From: Bacteroidota bacterium
Lineage (GTDB): Bacteria; Bacteroidota; Bacteroidia; Flavobacteriales; Weeksellaceae
Length of the DNA: 42,521 nucleotides
NCBI GenBank assembly: GCA_023458415.1
Contig: JAEWZO010000032.1
Coordinates: 1 to 42,521 of the forward strand
Reading direction: 5' to 3'
Position numbers and translations under genes: made by a program. This document shows, piece by piece, positions 1-8,734 of this stretch. The notes beneath the pieces were generated by a model. The model ran no database searches and was not told where the DNA came from. It saw only the letters and a list, made by a program, of their open reading frames with translations. Every line of letters starts with the position of its first letter. Position 1 is the stretch's first letter.

Positions 1-2
1 TG

Positions 3-1007
3 ATGGTTTGTTCCGGAGGAAATCTTCATATACTTCGTAAAACACCAAGCGAATGGAATAAATTTGCAGGAATTGGCGGGATCGTCCTTTTCACATCGGT
101 TTTTGCAACACTTTCAGCAGGTTACGCAATATTCACAGTATTTGATAATCTGTGGATTTCTGTTGGTTTTGCGATTCTTTGGGGTTTAATGATTTTTAAC
201 CTGGATCGTTATATTGTTTCTTCCATCAAGAAAACCGGAACATGGTGGAACCAATTATTAATGTCTGTTCCGAGGCTTATCCTGGCCACATTTCTCGGTA
301 TCATTATTTCAAAACCGTTGGAACTGAAAATCTTCGAAAAAGAAGTCAACAAACAGCTCAATACTATCATTCAAAGAAACAAAACACAGCTCCAGGCTGA
401 AATGCAGGGAAGAATTCTGCAGCAGTCCGGACCGTTTGAAACCGAAAAGAAAGCCATTCAAACTAAAATTGCGGATTACCAAAGAGCCTACGACTCGGCT
501 GCCGTTGAACTCGAAAAGGAAATCCTCGGTAAACAAAGTACGCTTACGAGTGGAAAAGAAGGTTTCGGACCAAATGCAAAAAGAAAATCTGAATTGAAAG
601 AACAACGTCGTTTGGATCTCGAGAATTACCAGCAGCAAATGCAGCCCAGAATAGCGTATTTAGACAGTGAAATATCTAAAGTTTATACAAATATAGAAAC
701 CGAGCGTAACAAGACCGAAACTGTTGAAAACCGTTTTAACGGATTTGCTGCAAGACTTCAGGCGCTTGATGAATTGGGAAAAAACTCAAAAACCATAGCC
801 ATTGCAGCCGCTTTCATTATGGGTCTGTTCATCTGTCTGGAAATTTCCCCAGTTTTGGTGAAACTTATTTCCTCAACCGGACCGTACGATTATCTTTTGG
901 ACAAAACCGAGAACGATTTCCGCCTATATTCCAAAGAGAAAATCGAAAAGGGAAATGCAGCTACTGAATGGCGAATCGATGATTTCAAGGACAAGCTAAA
1001 TCAATAA
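3..1007 (+). CDS. DUF4407 domain membrane protein (probably 5'-truncated by window edge)
   Basis: The product is a predicted inner-membrane protein of the DUF4407 family, whose function is unknown. Two adjacent hydrophobic segments lie near residues 24-46 and 48-66, a third near 88-106, and a fourth near 262-284. The stretch between about 110 and 250 is charged and rich in K, E and Q, consistent with a long coiled coil. The motifs CSGGNLHILRK and FNLDRYI fit the family. Family members usually carry about ten more residues before the CSG motif, so the true start is probably just left of the window. It is followed by a separate promoter for the MFS gene, so no operon partner is visible downstream. 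Confidence 0.8.
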   Translation: MVCSGGNLHILRKTPSEWNKFAGIGGIVLFTSVFATLSAGYAIFTVFDNLWISVGFAILWGLMIFNLDRYIVSSIKKTGTWWNQLLMSVPRLILATFLGIIISKPLELKIFEKEVNKQLNTIIQRNKTQLQAEMQGRILQQSGPFETEKKAIQTKIADYQRAYDSAAVELEKEILGKQSTLTSGKEGFGPNAKRKSELKEQRRLDLENYQQQMQPRIAYLDSEISKVYTNIETERNKTETVENRFNGFAARLQALDELGKNSKTIAIAAAFIMGLFICLEISPVLVKLISSTGPYDYLLDKTENDFRLYSKEKIEKGNAATEWRIDDFKDKLNQ

Positions 1008-1036
1008 ACCAGGATGTCAAAATTCATATCGAAAGA

Positions 1037-1068
1037 TTTTAATGTGATATAAATCCTCTGTATTTTTG
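1037..1068 (+). promoter_or_regulatory. Bacteroidetes-type promoter of the MFS gene
   Basis: A -7 element TATTTTTG at 1061-1068 fits TAnnTTTG. TTTT at 1037-1040 sits 20 bp upstream, where TTTG is expected. The predicted transcript start near 1075 lies just before the TTG start codon at 1085, which supports that start. Confidence 0.5.
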
Positions 1069-1084
1069 AAGTTGATAACCAACT

Positions 1085-2311
1085 TTGAAACCTAAAACCA
1101 CAAACCGCTGGCTGATTGCAATTGCTGCAACTTTAACACACCTTTTACTGGGAACGGTGTATGCATGGAGTTTTTTCCAGTCTCCCATCGGCGAAAATTA
1201 TGGCTGGAGCCAAAGTGAAACAGCCTGGACTTTCAGCGTAGCGATTCTGATGCTTGGAATTACTGCAGCCTGGTGCGGAAGCAATATTGAAAAATTTGGG
1301 GTGAAAAAACTCGCTGTTATCGGAACCATTCTGTACGCATTAGGTTACATTATTTCCTTCCTTGCTCTGAAATATCACAGCTTACCGCTTCTTTATTTTG
1401 GTTTTGGGATTGTTGGTGGAATTGGTTTGGGAATGGCTTACGTGACTCCTGTTGCTACAGTTTCCGGCTGGTTTCCCGATAAACAGGGACTTGTAACAGG
1501 GATGGTTGTTATGGGTTTCGGTTTGGGAGCCTTTGTAATGTCCAAGATTTTAGCTCCATTTTTTCTGGATATTTTTAGTGGGAATCTTCAGCACGTTTTT
1601 CTATCAGTCGGTATTATTTTGTTAGTCGCACATCCCTTGTTGGCTTTATTTCTAGAATCAAAACCGAATATTGAGGGGAAAAACATCAACGAAAAAATAT
1701 CAGTCAAGGATCATATTTTGTCATCAAGCTATATTTTTATCTGGCTCATTTTTACCTTTAACATTATTGCAGGGATGATTTTCATTGCTTTCCAGTCGCC
1801 TTTGCTTCAGGATCTCTTGAAAAATGAAGGAGTTTCTGGTTCCGCCACTCTCGCAGAGAAAGGCGCAACATTAATCGGAGTCAGTGCAATTTTTAATGGC
1901 GTCGGCCGATTTTTGTGGGGAAGTGTTTCAGATAAAACAGGAAGGATTACGGCGTTCAGAATGCTTTTAGCTCTGGAAATAATCCTATTTCTGATTCTGA
2001 TTTTCACCAAAAATTCAATGGTTTTTTCAGCCGGAGTTTGTCTGGTTCTGTTGTGTTATGGAGGCGGTTTCGGAATTTTGCCGGCGCTGATCAAAGAAAA
2101 ATACGGAACAAAACTAATGGCATCAATGTACGGAATTACACTGACCGGTTGGGGAATTGGCGGTGTTTTTGGACCACAGATTACAGCAGTTTTCAAAGAT
2201 TACTATCCAGATAATGCCTCTACATTTTCGTTTCTAATGGGATTAATTCTGCTTATTATCGCTCTACTTCTAAGTTTCTTCGTTAAAAAGAACCCTATTC
2301 TTTCAGAATAA
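1085..2311 (+). CDS. MFS transporter, oxalate/formate antiporter (OFA)-like family
   Basis: The product is a 408-aa, roughly 12-helix major facilitator. The N-terminus, with LGTVYAWSFF in the first helix and WSQSETAWTFS after it, is characteristic of OFA/YhjX-type carriers, which exchange small organic anions. The substrate cannot be read from sequence. A second-half MFS signature is visible at NGVGRFLWGSVSDKTGR. Translation appears to begin at TTG: an in-frame stop lies at 1076-1078, the next in-frame ATG would remove the first helix, and the family N-terminus begins at this codon. The gene is convergent with the small lipoprotein gene, whose stop lies one base away. Confidence 0.85.
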   Translation: MKPKTTNRWLIAIAATLTHLLLGTVYAWSFFQSPIGENYGWSQSETAWTFSVAILMLGITAAWCGSNIEKFGVKKLAVIGTILYALGYIISFLALKYHSLPLLYFGFGIVGGIGLGMAYVTPVATVSGWFPDKQGLVTGMVVMGFGLGAFVMSKILAPFFLDIFSGNLQHVFLSVGIILLVAHPLLALFLESKPNIEGKNINEKISVKDHILSSSYIFIWLIFTFNIIAGMIFIAFQSPLLQDLLKNEGVSGSATLAEKGATLIGVSAIFNGVGRFLWGSVSDKTGRITAFRMLLALEIILFLILIFTKNSMVFSAGVCLVLLCYGGGFGILPALIKEKYGTKLMASMYGITLTGWGIGGVFGPQITAVFKDYYPDNASTFSFLMGLILLIIALLLSFFVKKNPILSE

Positions 2312-2312
2312 A

Positions 2313-2732
2313 TTACTGCCCTTCAGTTAGAGTCATGGTCGCGCTGTCGTAAAATGTCTTTGTCGAAGAAAACCTTGATCTGCAAAGGTTTGCGCCCATT
2401 GCATATGTGCCTTTTGGAATCACAATAAAGTTCCGGCCGTTTTTTGGAATAGGCAAATTATAACTTTTTTCTCCAGCGAAACGAACAATTACATTACAGT
2501 TGCTGCTATTGTTTATTATTAAGGAAACTCTGTTTTCATCGGGATCATCGCCCAGTAAAACTTCAAGAGATTCAGCGGCGGTGATTTGTTTATTTATAGA
2601 ATCCTGTTTTATTAAAGCATTGAATTCTTCACTTTCAATCTGCTCTGCAGTTCTTCGCACTGAAGTCGGCGAAGAGTAAGTATCACAACCTATTAGCAAA
2701 AGCAAAATAAATGTAGCTACCAATATTCTCAT
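2313..2732 (-). CDS. Small lipoprotein of unknown function (DUF6759-like)
   Basis: The product has 139 aa, with a short hydrophobic leader ending in the lipobox LIGC (Cys near residue 16), so it is probably a lipidated envelope protein. The rest is a single domain with NNSSNCNVIVRF and a following glycine-rich beta-type stretch. This resembles the small family annotated DUF6759 in Chryseobacterium, an assignment made from memory. A -7-like CAAAAATA (minus-strand TATTTTTG) at 2738-2745 is so close to the ATG that the mRNA may be almost leaderless. It is convergent with the MFS gene and probably monocistronic. Confidence 0.65.
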   Translation of the reverse strand: MRILVATFILLLLIGCDTYSSPTSVRRTAEQIESEEFNALIKQDSINKQITAAESLEVLLGDDPDENRVSLIINNSSNCNVIVRFAGEKSYNLPIPKNGRNFIVIPKGTYAMGANLCRSRFSSTKTFYDSATMTLTEGQ

Positions 2733-2766
2733 TACGACAAAAATACATTTTATTTTGCTAAAAATA

Positions 2767-2788
2767 ATGCCGGAATATGTCCCGGCAT
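2767..2788 (-). terminator. Terminator after the delta-60-repeat gene
   Basis: An inverted repeat ATGCCGG / CCGGCAT is followed on the minus strand by a short T-rich run (TATTTTT). It lies about 25 bp after the stop codon at 2813. Confidence 0.55.
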
Positions 2789-2812
2789 TTGTTTAGAATT
2801 TAAGAATAATAA

Positions 2813-3824
2813 CTATTGCTTAATGAATTTAATATTTGTGACATGCCCATTTGAAGACTTTCCAGTCAGTATGTATGTACCCGACTGCAATGCTTTAACA
2901 TTAACCTCGTCTGTATTTTGTGTTGAAACAACCTTACGCCCTGAAATTGAGTAAATGTTGATTTCTATAAGTTTCTGTGTTAGTTTAAGGTGTTCTCTTA
3001 CTGGGTTTTGTTTTAAATTTACTTTGGCAACTGAAGAGTTTTCGCTTATAGATAGCAATTCAGTCGGAAGATTAAATCTTCGTAAAAATAAAGTGTTATA
3101 GTCTTCATCGTTGGTCATGAAATACGCTTTACCATTTGCAGCATTATATATGAATTGCGTCCCGAACTGAGTGTCATTGCCAAACGGCCTAGTAAAAATG
3201 TATTCGCCATTGGAACCAAATGTAGTATCTATTGCCCCGTTAGAAGTAAATCTTATGATACTCTCCTCCACGCTTACAGGAGTTTCACCATCATAAACCA
3301 GCTCAGTATTTCTTGCAATTACACTTCCCATTGACTGAATTTGGAACTCACCGTACGATTTGTCCGTAGCAAATGTCGCAATGCCTCCCGAACCGAAACC
3401 AACGACCGGATTAAGATTATAACCTAACTATTTTTGCAGTGTATGCTGCGGTACCATTGTCAAACTCATTAAAATAAAGAAGGATAATGCGTCCGCTTGA
3501 ATCTACATCAACTTTATAAAAGCTTTCGTAATTATCAATATTGTTCGGAGCGATATCCATAGAGAAAAAACCGTTGGTCCCGAAGGAAGTGTCAATCGTT
3601 CCGTCCGGATTCAAGCAGAATACTAAAGCCGCATTCCCAAAACTGCTACTATCTGTTGCTCCGTGTACTATAATTTTTCCATTTGGAAGAACAAACATTT
3701 CGAATTCACCTGGGATAGAATGTGTAAAGACACCTGCATTTCCGAAGGTTGTGTCTAAAGACTGTGCATGAAAAAAGTTCAGCACTAATGCTGTAATCGC
3801 TGTAAAAAGTAGTTTTGCTTTCAT
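2813..3824 (-). pseudogene. Secreted delta-60-repeat protein with T9SS sorting domain, broken by a frameshift
   Basis: Two open frames belong to one gene. The upstream frame (3417-3824) has a signal peptide ending in FFHAQS and delta-60-type repeats DTTFGNAGVF and DTSFGTNGFF. It stops at AKIVRL. One frame over, the DNA from about 3420 down to 3332 reads YNLNPVVGFGSGGIATF and joins directly to the second frame (2813-3331). That part has another repeat, DTTFGSNGEYIF, and a type IX secretion type A sorting domain (NPVREHLKL near the domain start, ending NIKFIKQ). One extra or two missing bases near 3417-3424 restores a protein of about 337 aa. The intact protein would be exported by T9SS and attached to or released from the cell surface. 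The break could be a real mutation, phase variation or a sequencing error; the site is not in a long homopolymer. Confidence 0.8.
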
Positions 3825-3901
3825 AGTTATGTATTTTTTTGTAAAACTACCATGTAAGAGTTAACCTGTCAATTACAATTTTGTGTAATATTGCAGTATA
3901 T

Positions 3902-3931
3902 AAAAAAAGCAGTTCTCTTGGAGAACTGCTT
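3902..3931 (-). terminator. Terminator of guaB
   Basis: An 11-bp perfect stem AAGCAGTTCTC / GAGAACTGCTT with a 3-nt loop is followed on the minus strand by a run of seven T. It lies just after the guaB stop. Confidence 0.8.
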
Positions 3932-3954
3932 CTAAAATTTAAAGATCATTACAT

Positions 3955-5415
3955 TTAAAGAGAGTAATTCGGTGCTTCCTGCGTAATAATTACGTCGTGC
4001 GGGTGGCTTTCTTTTAGTCCGCTTCCTGTTATCATCACCATTTTTCCTTCTTTCTGTAGAGTTTCGATGTCTTTAGTTCCGCAATAACCCATTCCGGCAC
4101 GAATACCGCCTGTTAACTGAAATACAACATCTTCCAGTTTTCCTTTATGTGGAACGCGACCCTCGATTCCTTCCGGTACAAATTTCTTCGCTTCACTTTG
4201 AAAATAGCGCTCTTTGCCGCCTCGTTTCATTGCGGAGAGACTTCCCATTCCCTGATAAGATTTGAATTTTCTGCCCTGGAAAATAATTTCTTCGCCCGGA
4301 GCTTCATCAGTTCCGGCAAGAAGAGAACCCAACATTACAGCTCCCGCTCCACTTGCAATGGCCTTCACGATATCTCCGGAAAGCTTGATTCCTCCATCCG
4401 CAATTACAGCAACATTGGCTTTTTTCGCATAGTCGTATACATTGTAAATTGCGGAAAGTTGTGGTACACCTACACCTGCAACTACTCTGGTTGTACATAT
4501 AGAACCAGGACCAACACCGACTTTCAACACATTTGCACCGGCTTTTACCAGATCTTTTGCTGCATCAGCGGTTACAATATTTCCACCGACAATGTCCAAA
4601 TCAGGGAATTTTTTTCGGATTTCAGCAATTTTATCCAACACTCCTTTTGAATGTCCATGGGCAGAATCTACAGCAATAATATCAACTCCAGCTTTCACTA
4701 AAGCATCAACACGGTCGAGCGTATCTTCGCCTACTCCAACTCCGGCTCCAACAATTAAGCGACCATCTTTATCTTTATTGGCATTCGGATATTCCAGCTG
4801 ATTGTCGATATCTTTTATCGTAATCAAGCCGACAAGACGGTTTTCTTTATCCACTATCGGAAGCTTTTCCACTCGGTTTTTCAGTAGAATTTTCTTGGCT
4901 TCTTCTAAAGTGGTCTCTTTATCGGAAGTGATAAGATTATCTTTCGTCATCAGATCTTCAACTTTGGCTTCCAAATTTTCCTGATACTTCACATCGCGAT
5001 TGGTGATAATTCCAATCAGCTTATTATCGGAACCCACAACCGGAAGTCCGGAAATTTTATACTGGGCCATCATGTTTTTGGCCTGCTCCAGCGTATAATC
5101 TTTAGATAAAGTTACCGGATCTGAAATCATCCCGTTTTCAGAACGCTTCACGCGAAAAACCTGTGCTGCCTGTTCAGCAATTGTCATGTTTTTATGGATG
5201 AAACCCAAACCTCCAACTCTTGCCAAAGCAATCGCCATATCTGCTTCTGTCACCGTATCCATCGCAGCGGAAACTATGGGAACATTAAGCGTAATTTTAT
5301 CAGAAAGTCTGGATTTTAAAGAAACCTGGTTAGGCAAAACCTCTGAATATGAGGGAATAAGAAGTACATCATCGAAAGTGATGGCTGTTTCTACAATTTT
5401 GTTGTGTATAGACAT
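3955..5415 (-). CDS. guaB: Inosine-5'-monophosphate dehydrogenase
   Basis: The enzyme oxidises IMP to XMP with NAD+, the committed step of guanine nucleotide synthesis. Visible features are the N-terminal TFDDVLLIPSYSEVLP, two CBS domains at roughly residues 95-210, and the catalytic loop GPGSICTTR, whose Cys forms the E-XMP intermediate. The glycine-rich IADGGIK and GAVMLGSLLAGTDE phosphate-binding segments and the flap around GMGSL and RVPHKGKLEDV are also present. The length of 486 aa is normal. The start is MSIHNKIVE at 5415; the frame stays open to 5511, but the extra 32 residues do not belong to the family and cover the promoter. It is monocistronic, with its own terminator at 3902-3931. 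Confidence 0.97.
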   Translation of the reverse strand: MSIHNKIVETAITFDDVLLIPSYSEVLPNQVSLKSRLSDKITLNVPIVSAAMDTVTEADMAIALARVGGLGFIHKNMTIAEQAAQVFRVKRSENGMISDPVTLSKDYTLEQAKNMMAQYKISGLPVVGSDNKLIGIITNRDVKYQENLEAKVEDLMTKDNLITSDKETTLEEAKKILLKNRVEKLPIVDKENRLVGLITIKDIDNQLEYPNANKDKDGRLIVGAGVGVGEDTLDRVDALVKAGVDIIAVDSAHGHSKGVLDKIAEIRKKFPDLDIVGGNIVTADAAKDLVKAGANVLKVGVGPGSICTTRVVAGVGVPQLSAIYNVYDYAKKANVAVIADGGIKLSGDIVKAIASGAGAVMLGSLLAGTDEAPGEEIIFQGRKFKSYQGMGSLSAMKRGGKERYFQSEAKKFVPEGIEGRVPHKGKLEDVVFQLTGGIRAGMGYCGTKDIETLQKEGKMVMITGSGLKESHPHDVIITQEAPNYSL

Positions 5416-5429
5416 CTTTACTTTCTGTG

Positions 5430-5437
5430 CAAAATTA
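5430..5437 (-). promoter_or_regulatory. -7 element upstream of guaB
   Basis: The minus strand reads TAATTTTG, matching TAnnTTTG, 15 bp before the ATG. The -33 partner is only a weak A/T-rich match. Confidence 0.45.
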
Positions 5438-5489
5438 AAGTTTTTTTGAATACAAAAAAAGTGGCGTTTATTCTGTGAACAAAAATTCA

Positions 5490-5517
5490 CAAAAAATCCG
5501 GCTGTTAACAACCGGAT
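5490..5517 (-). terminator. Terminator of the sigma/DUF4252 operon
   Basis: ATCCGG / CCGGAT around a 10-nt loop that contains GTTAAC is followed on the minus strand by a T run. It sits directly after the stop of the last operon gene. Confidence 0.65.
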
Positions 5518-5520
5518 AAT

Positions 5521-6048
5521 TTATTCTTCATTTTTTGAAGTGGCGATCAATTTCTTAACATCTTTCTTTTCTGAGTAGATGATTAACCGTGAAATATCTT
5601 CTGGTGTGAATTTTCCTTTTATGTCAATCAGCACCAACTCGTCCCCGGAACTTACCGTAAACATTAGTTTTCTGATGGCATCTTTGCTTTGTTGAGCCTG
5701 AAGTTTAATCACTTCTGTATCTTTTCGGATGGTGACCCATTCTTCAAATCTGTTGTTGTCCAGAAAATCTCTCATGCTGTTCTGAAAGTTACCGTTGGTT
5801 TTGCTTACCGTCATTATTTTTACATCTGAAAACTTGCGGATCAAATCAATCATTTCTTCGTTTCCGTCTTCGCGGAGTGCTTTTCGAACGATGGGTTTCG
5901 TAATCCACATCGGCACATTTACTGAAATTATTTCTGCGTCTTTCAATTGTTCAGCAGTTAAAAAACTGTGAGTTGGTCTCGTCGAAACCATGCAGGAATG
6001 CAGTAAAAAAAATATCCCGAAACAGATAAACAGCACTATTTTTTTCAT
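5521..6048 (-). CDS. DUF4252 domain lipoprotein
   Basis: The product has 175 aa with a hydrophobic leader and lipobox LLHSC (Cys near residue 19), so it is probably envelope-anchored. The remainder matches the DUF4252 pattern: a basic-acidic N-terminal part, a central MIDLIRKFSDVKIMTV strand, and a C-terminal SGDELVLIDIKGKFTPEDISRLI segment. The function of the family is unknown. It is the last gene of the four-gene unit, 10 bp after the DUF4252-GIN gene, and shares its domain with that neighbour, so the two may be a duplicated pair under the same sigma factor. Confidence 0.8.
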   Translation of the reverse strand: MKKIVLFICFGIFFLLHSCMVSTRPTHSFLTAEQLKDAEIISVNVPMWITKPIVRKALREDGNEEMIDLIRKFSDVKIMTVSKTNGNFQNSMRDFLDNNRFEEWVTIRKDTEVIKLQAQQSKDAIRKLMFTVSSGDELVLIDIKGKFTPEDISRLIIYSEKKDVKKLIATSKNEE

Positions 6049-6058
6049 GATTTCTGTT

Positions 6059-7306
6059 TTATAGTGGTTTCAAAGAGCCTCCTGAATTGACAACTGCATT
6101 TCGGTCCATCGTATTGTTCGGACGATATCGCACATTTGCTTTCGAAGTAATCTTCGCGTTGAGTTTCCCGGAAACATTAATTTTCAGATTTGCAGCAGAT
6201 GTTGCCGTTACTTTTGCATTTTCTGCGGACAAATCCTGAGCATTTACTGAAGCTGCGCTGGTAAGATCGAAGACTGAATCCTGAGTTTTTCCTACTAACG
6301 TCATGTCCGATCCGCTCGTAGCTCTTACTTCTACATTTTTTGCCTGCAAATTCATTTTCAAATTGGCACCAGAATCGGATGAAACTTTGATATTGTCGGC
6401 TTTCACATCCGCAGAAACAGTTGCTCCTGAGCTGCTTTTTGCTTCAAAGGAATCGGAGTCAACTACATTCAGTGTGATAAAATTTGCACCAGAATTTGCA
6501 GTAATCTTTTCTAATTTCGGTGCAGAAATGTTGACGTGAAGCTTTCTGAAATTCAGGTTTCGGCGTTCCGTGTTGCTCACGAAAACTTTAAGTACATTTC
6601 CGCTCACTTCAGTTTTCACATATTTTTGAAGATCTGCATCGGCATTCACCGTTACATTCTGCTTTTGATCCTGGGTAAACGTTACTTTGATACCCGATGA
6701 AACTTCTACCGTATTAAAAGCTGCAACATTTCTCACACTTTCTGAAACGTCGGATGTAGATTTTTCCGGCTGAACGGTGTTCTGCGATTCGTTGACCAAC
6801 CTGTTCACATCATCCATTGAAAGTCTTCCGTCCAACATCATCAAAACAGTATTGTCTTCTGAATTCACGCTAAGCAAAAGATTATCGAGCATGCCATTAA
6901 CTGCGTTTGAAGCGAGAAATCTTATGTTGTTGCCTTTGCTTTTTACGGTAATCAGTTCATCGTAGTTCATATTCTTTACTGAACCCGCAATTTCCGACTG
7001 CAACGTATTAAATGACGAAAGGAGCTTTGCATATTCGGTTTCTTTTCCGTCGGACTTTTCCGGTTTTTCCAATACCAGAATTCTGAGGCCTTCAATTTTA
7101 TCCAGAACGGGCTTTATGCTTTCCATTCCGGCTTCATCAATCTCCAGTTTGCTCAGCATACTGAACATCGGTTTTGCAATTTTAATGGAGGTTACGCCTT
7201 CGGTTTCCTGATATTTATCGAAAAGGCTAACCAGTTTTTCTTTTTGCCCGAAAGCCGTAAAAAACCAGGTGAATGTAAGGGCAAAAACTAAAAATATTTT
7301 TTTCAT
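6059..7306 (-). CDS. DUF4252-GIN (DUF2807) fusion protein, secreted
   Basis: The product has 415 aa and a signal peptide (cleavage near AFGQ). Residues about 20-175 form a DUF4252 domain ending in NTVLMMLDGRLSMDDVNRLV. Residues about 195-410 form a GIN/DUF2807 domain, the head-GIN fold of putative auto-transporter adhesins, made of repeating beta-helix-like units (KITANSGANFITLNV, ATVSADVKADNIKVSSDSGA). In many genomes these two domains sit in separate proteins; here they are joined. It is 11 bp downstream of the membrane protein gene and part of the sigma-factor operon. A surface or periplasmic role is inferred. Confidence 0.85.
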   Translation of the reverse strand: MKKIFLVFALTFTWFFTAFGQKEKLVSLFDKYQETEGVTSIKIAKPMFSMLSKLEIDEAGMESIKPVLDKIEGLRILVLEKPEKSDGKETEYAKLLSSFNTLQSEIAGSVKNMNYDELITVKSKGNNIRFLASNAVNGMLDNLLLSVNSEDNTVLMMLDGRLSMDDVNRLVNESQNTVQPEKSTSDVSESVRNVAAFNTVEVSSGIKVTFTQDQKQNVTVNADADLQKYVKTEVSGNVLKVFVSNTERRNLNFRKLHVNISAPKLEKITANSGANFITLNVVDSDSFEAKSSSGATVSADVKADNIKVSSDSGANLKMNLQAKNVEVRATSGSDMTLVGKTQDSVFDLTSAASVNAQDLSAENAKVTATSAANLKINVSGKLNAKITSKANVRYRPNNTMDRNAVVNSGGSLKPL

Positions 7307-7317
7307 GTTGTTGAATT

Positions 7318-8004
7318 TTAAGGGTGATAATCGTTTTCCAGGTTTTCGAGAACCTGCGTTGATGCTACTGTTTCCGCAACTTTGTTACTCAGCATCTGAA
7401 AAGAATAGCGCGTAACGTTAATTGCATCGGTTTCATCTTTTATCTTTTGGCCATTGATAACTACATAACTTTCCTGATATTCTGAATCAGAAATTTCGGT
7501 CGGGGTTTCGGGTTTCGGTTTGGCAATAACATATCTTTCGCGAACCGGCTTCTTCATGCGACCTCTTTTGGGCAGAATGCGGTCCATCATTTCCTCTTCA
7601 TCAATTTGCTCCGCCGCCGTTACAGAATCTTTTGTTGTTTTTGCCGAATCGGACTGCACCGTTACCGAATCCTGTACAGCAACCACTGTATTTTCTGCAA
7701 GGAAATCTGTTTTCTGTTTTTCTATTTCTTCCTGTACAATTTTCTGCTGCTCTTCAATGCGACTGTTGTTTTGCTGATTTATCAAGAACGCTATACCTGC
7801 GAACAACGCAACCGCTGCAGCCAGCCAATACAAAACTGAATATTTAGGTTTCACTTTCAAATTCTGAATTGGCACTACTTCGGTCTTCCCATTTTCAGAT
7901 TTTTTGGCATCTTTAAGAAAATCTTCAAAATCCCAATCGAGTTTATCGTTTTTTATCTCTTTGAAAACCTCATCAAGGTTATCCTGATATCTGTCTGTTT
8001 TCAT
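7318..8004 (-). CDS. Single-pass membrane protein, probable regulator of the adjacent ECF sigma factor
   Basis: The 228-aa product has a cytoplasmic N-terminal segment of about 55 residues beginning MKTDRYQDNLDEVFKEIKND. One transmembrane helix follows near 55-75 (YWLAAAVALFAGIAFLI). After it comes a long charged, probably periplasmic tail with a K/E-rich coiled-coil-like stretch. Its coding region overlaps the end of the sigma factor gene by 26 bp. The topology and tight coupling suggest an anti-sigma factor, but no zinc-binding or other recognised anti-sigma motif is visible, so this is inference from context. Confidence 0.6.
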   Translation of the reverse strand: MKTDRYQDNLDEVFKEIKNDKLDWDFEDFLKDAKKSENGKTEVVPIQNLKVKPKYSVLYWLAAAVALFAGIAFLINQQNNSRIEEQQKIVQEEIEKQKTDFLAENTVVAVQDSVTVQSDSAKTTKDSVTAAEQIDEEEMMDRILPKRGRMKKPVRERYVIAKPKPETPTEISDSEYQESYVVINGQKIKDETDAINVTRYSFQMLSNKVAETVASTQVLENLENDYHP

Positions 8005-8488
8005 AATTCATTAATTGTGTTATCTGCTCTTTTACTTTCTGCCGAGCTCTCATCAAATTTGTTCGTACTGCATTTTCCTGCATTCCGAGAATCTCTGCAA
8101 TCTCTGCAATGTCGTACTCTTCAACATCTTTCAGATGGATTACAGCCTTTTGTTTTTCCGGAAGCTGATTGATAAATCCGATGATTTTTTCTTTCAGATT
8201 ATTTACTTCCGGTTTGTAGATTTCGTTCTGATGAATCTGCAACGCCGCAAATCCTAATTTCACATCGTGATGTTTCAGGCGGTTTAAACATTCATTTCGG
8301 ACAGATTTCATGGCAAACGCTTTAAGGTTACCGCAATAACCGAGTTGATCCCTCATCTGCCAGAATTTCAGCATTATTTCCTGCACGACATCCTGCGACT
8401 CGTCCGAACTTCCCAAAAATCTTTTGGCAAAACGGTACATTTCATCCTTTAAGGAGAATACCGAATTTCTAAAAGTCTGCTGGTCCAT
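7979..8488 (-). CDS. ECF-type RNA polymerase sigma factor
   Basis: The 169-aa protein has sigma region 2 near residues 10-75 (DEMYRFAKRFLG, DVVQEIMLKFWQMRDQL). Region 4 lies near 105-160, with the helix-turn-helix around YDIAEIAEILGMQENAVRTNLMRAR. It directs RNA polymerase to a specific regulon, probably including its own operon. It is first of four overlapping or closely spaced genes. A palindrome CAACT-A-AGTTG at 8510-8520, about 22 bp before the ATG, may be part of its control region. Confidence 0.9.
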   Translation of the reverse strand: MDQQTFRNSVFSLKDEMYRFAKRFLGSSDESQDVVQEIMLKFWQMRDQLGYCGNLKAFAMKSVRNECLNRLKHHDVKLGFAALQIHQNEIYKPEVNNLKEKIIGFINQLPEKQKAVIHLKDVEEYDIAEIAEILGMQENAVRTNLMRARQKVKEQITQLMNYENRQISG

Positions 8489-8509
8489 GAAGCTTATTTA
8501 AAAGTAAGA

Positions 8510-8520
8510 CAACTAAGTTG
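8510..8520. promoter_or_regulatory. Palindrome upstream of the ECF sigma gene
   Basis: CAACTAAGTTG is a perfect 5+1+5 inverted repeat in the 5' region of the sigma factor gene. It could be an operator or part of the promoter. The rest of the gap from 8489 to 8734 is AT-rich and holds only this and the degP promoter. Confidence 0.3.
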
Positions 8521-8661
8521 CTGAAAATATTACATGCCTGAGTGAAAAAATATTATTTGCCGTAATTTTAACATTTATGTCAAAAATCAATCAAAAATCT
8601 GAAATAACATAAAAAGATTTAATTCTTGTTAATTTTTAGTTAAAACTGAAACGTTAAGCCA

Positions 8662-8691
8662 ATTGACAATACTTATTTAGCATTATATTTG
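8662..8691 (+). promoter_or_regulatory. Promoter of the DegP/HtrA protease gene
   Basis: TATATTTG at 8684-8691 is a perfect TAnnTTTG. ATTG at 8662-8665 lies 18 bp upstream, a near match for the -33 element. Confidence 0.6.
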
Positions 8692-8734
8692 TTAACCTTA
8701 TTACAGAATTGAATTTGTAAAATACGTGATAAAA

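Noticed and set aside
4147..4650. 167-aa plus-strand frame
   Set aside because: Antisense shadow of guaB with no recognisable domain.
5416..5511. 32-residue extension of GuaB
   Set aside because: It covers the -7 element and the upstream terminator hairpin; the family N-terminus begins at 5415.
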